Assembly: GCA_947458345.1 (NCBI GenBank) | Contig: CANHBU010000102.1 | Location: 1-6,600, forward strand | DNA length: 6,600 bases | DNA from: Comamonadaceae bacterium | GTDB taxonomy: Bacteria > Pseudomonadota > Gammaproteobacteria > Burkholderiales > Burkholderiaceae_C | Direction of reading: 5' to 3' | Shown here: one piece after another, positions 6,192 through 6,600 of the stretch | Numbering within the stretch: position 1 is the stretch's first letter | How the letters are laid out: each line of letters starts with the position of its first letter | Position numbers and translations under genes: made by a program | The notes under the pieces: model-generated | Told to the model about the DNA's origin: nothing | What the model saw: the letters and a program-made list of their open reading frames with translations, nothing else | Database searches by the model: none

Positions 6192-6600
6192 ATGGGCAAC
6201 AAACTTTACGTCGGCAACCTGCCGTATTCGGTTCGCGATGAAGATCTGCAACAGAGCTTTTCGCAATTTGGTAGCGTGACCAGCGCCAAAGTGATGATGG
6301 AGCGCGACACCGGCCGCTCCAAAGGTTTCGGTTTTGTCGAGATGGGCAGCGATGCAGAGGCCCAAGCGGCCATCAACGGCATGAATGGCCAGTCGCTCGG
6401 CGGCCGCAGCGTCGTGGTCAATGAGGCGCGTCCGATGGAAGCACGCCCACCGCGCAGCTTCGGCGGTGGTGGTGGCGGCGGTGGCTACGGTGGTGGTGGC
6501 GGTGGTGGCGGCGGCCGCTCGGGCGGTGGCGGCTACGGTGGTGGCGGCGGTGGCGATGGCGGCTTTCGCAGCCCCTACGGTGGCGGCGGTCGTGGCGGCG
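6192..6600 (+). CDS. Glycine-rich RRM RNA-binding protein (3' end outside window)
   Basis: The visible 136 residues start with one RNA-recognition motif: RNP2 is LYVGNL (5-10) and RNP1 is KGFGFVEM (44-51), with the usual spacing and the typical INGMNGQSLGGRSVVVNEAR end of the domain (61-80). From residue 89 there is a low-complexity tail of glycine runs broken by Tyr, Arg-Ser, Phe and Asp, including an RGG near the edge. The family binds single-stranded RNA in the cytoplasm and is often cold-responsive in bacteria; the target RNAs are unknown. The start is clear: ATG at 6192 with AGGAG seven bases upstream. The stop codon is not in the window. It is divergent from the metX operon across a 585-base gap. 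Codon use in the tail alternates GGC and GGT, producing a GGN simple-sequence tract. Confidence 0.95.
   Translation, partial: MGNKLYVGNLPYSVRDEDLQQSFSQFGSVTSAKVMMERDTGRSKGFGFVEMGSDAEAQAAINGMNGQSLGGRSVVVNEARPMEARPPRSFGGGGGGGGYGGGGGGGGGRSGGGGYGGGGGGDGGFRSPYGGGGRGG
6460..6600 (+). repeat. GGN simple-sequence tract coding for a poly-glycine tail
   Basis: Nearly uninterrupted GGC/GGT codons encode glycine runs of 8, 9, 4 and 6 residues separated by Y, RS, Y and D, then GGFRSPY and GGGGRGG. Such tracts change length by replication slippage in units of three, so the tail length probably varies between strains. Confidence 0.85.

Noticed and set aside
5639..6202. Minus-strand 187-codon open frame in the gap
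   Set aside because: It runs through the riboswitch, promoter and repeats and starts inside the RRM gene leader. It has no ribosome site and no recognisable protein character.

Overview
This is a GC-rich chromosomal window that reads like a betaproteobacterium, probably order Burkholderiales and perhaps Comamonadaceae. The evidence is the metX-metW gene pair, the MetX and MetW protein sequences, the GC-ending codons and a glycine-rich RRM protein of the type common in that group. The family-level placement is an inference from recognised protein character, not from a search.

Layout. At the left edge, on the + strand, is the C-terminal part of a major facilitator transporter (1-842). It converges, with 22 bases between stop codons, on a minus-strand M20-family metallopeptidase (865-2346). 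Upstream of the peptidase, after a 163-base gap, lies a minus-strand block of three genes: metX (4464-5606), metW (3868-4467) and chrA, a two-domain chromate-type transporter (2510-3871). Both junctions in this block are 4-base ATGA overlaps, so the three genes look like one translationally coupled operon. A 585-base stretch without a coding gene follows (5607-6191). At the right edge a + strand glycine-rich RNA-binding protein begins (6192 onward) and runs off the window.

The most informative part is the metX leader. Between a TATACT -10 box (5725-5730) and the metX start, the minus strand carries a compact pseudoknot that matches the SAM-II riboswitch class in its conserved blocks (GATTT, TTGC, GCTAAA) and, as far as I can recall a crystallised SAM-II RNA, in every spacing between them. 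It is followed at once by a rho-independent terminator (hairpin 5629-5653, seven T) ending 15 bases before the metX start codon. The conserved GCTAAAG strand of the aptamer is exactly complementary to CTTTAGC in the terminator hairpin, and the pairing extends to 10 bp with one bulged A. This gives a simple switch: SAM bound means aptamer plus terminator and metX off; no SAM means an antiterminator and read-through.

MetX acylates homoserine and MetW supports it, so feedback by SAM on this operon makes sense. The unexpected member is chrA, which by position would also be under SAM control and so may link sulfur-amino-acid status with oxyanion transport.

The RNA-binding protein gene has its own leader, in which an 8-bp perfect stem sequesters the Shine-Dalgarno sequence. 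This suggests conditional translation. The rest of the 585-base gap is GC-rich, has several small inverted and direct repeats, and shows no convincing gene.
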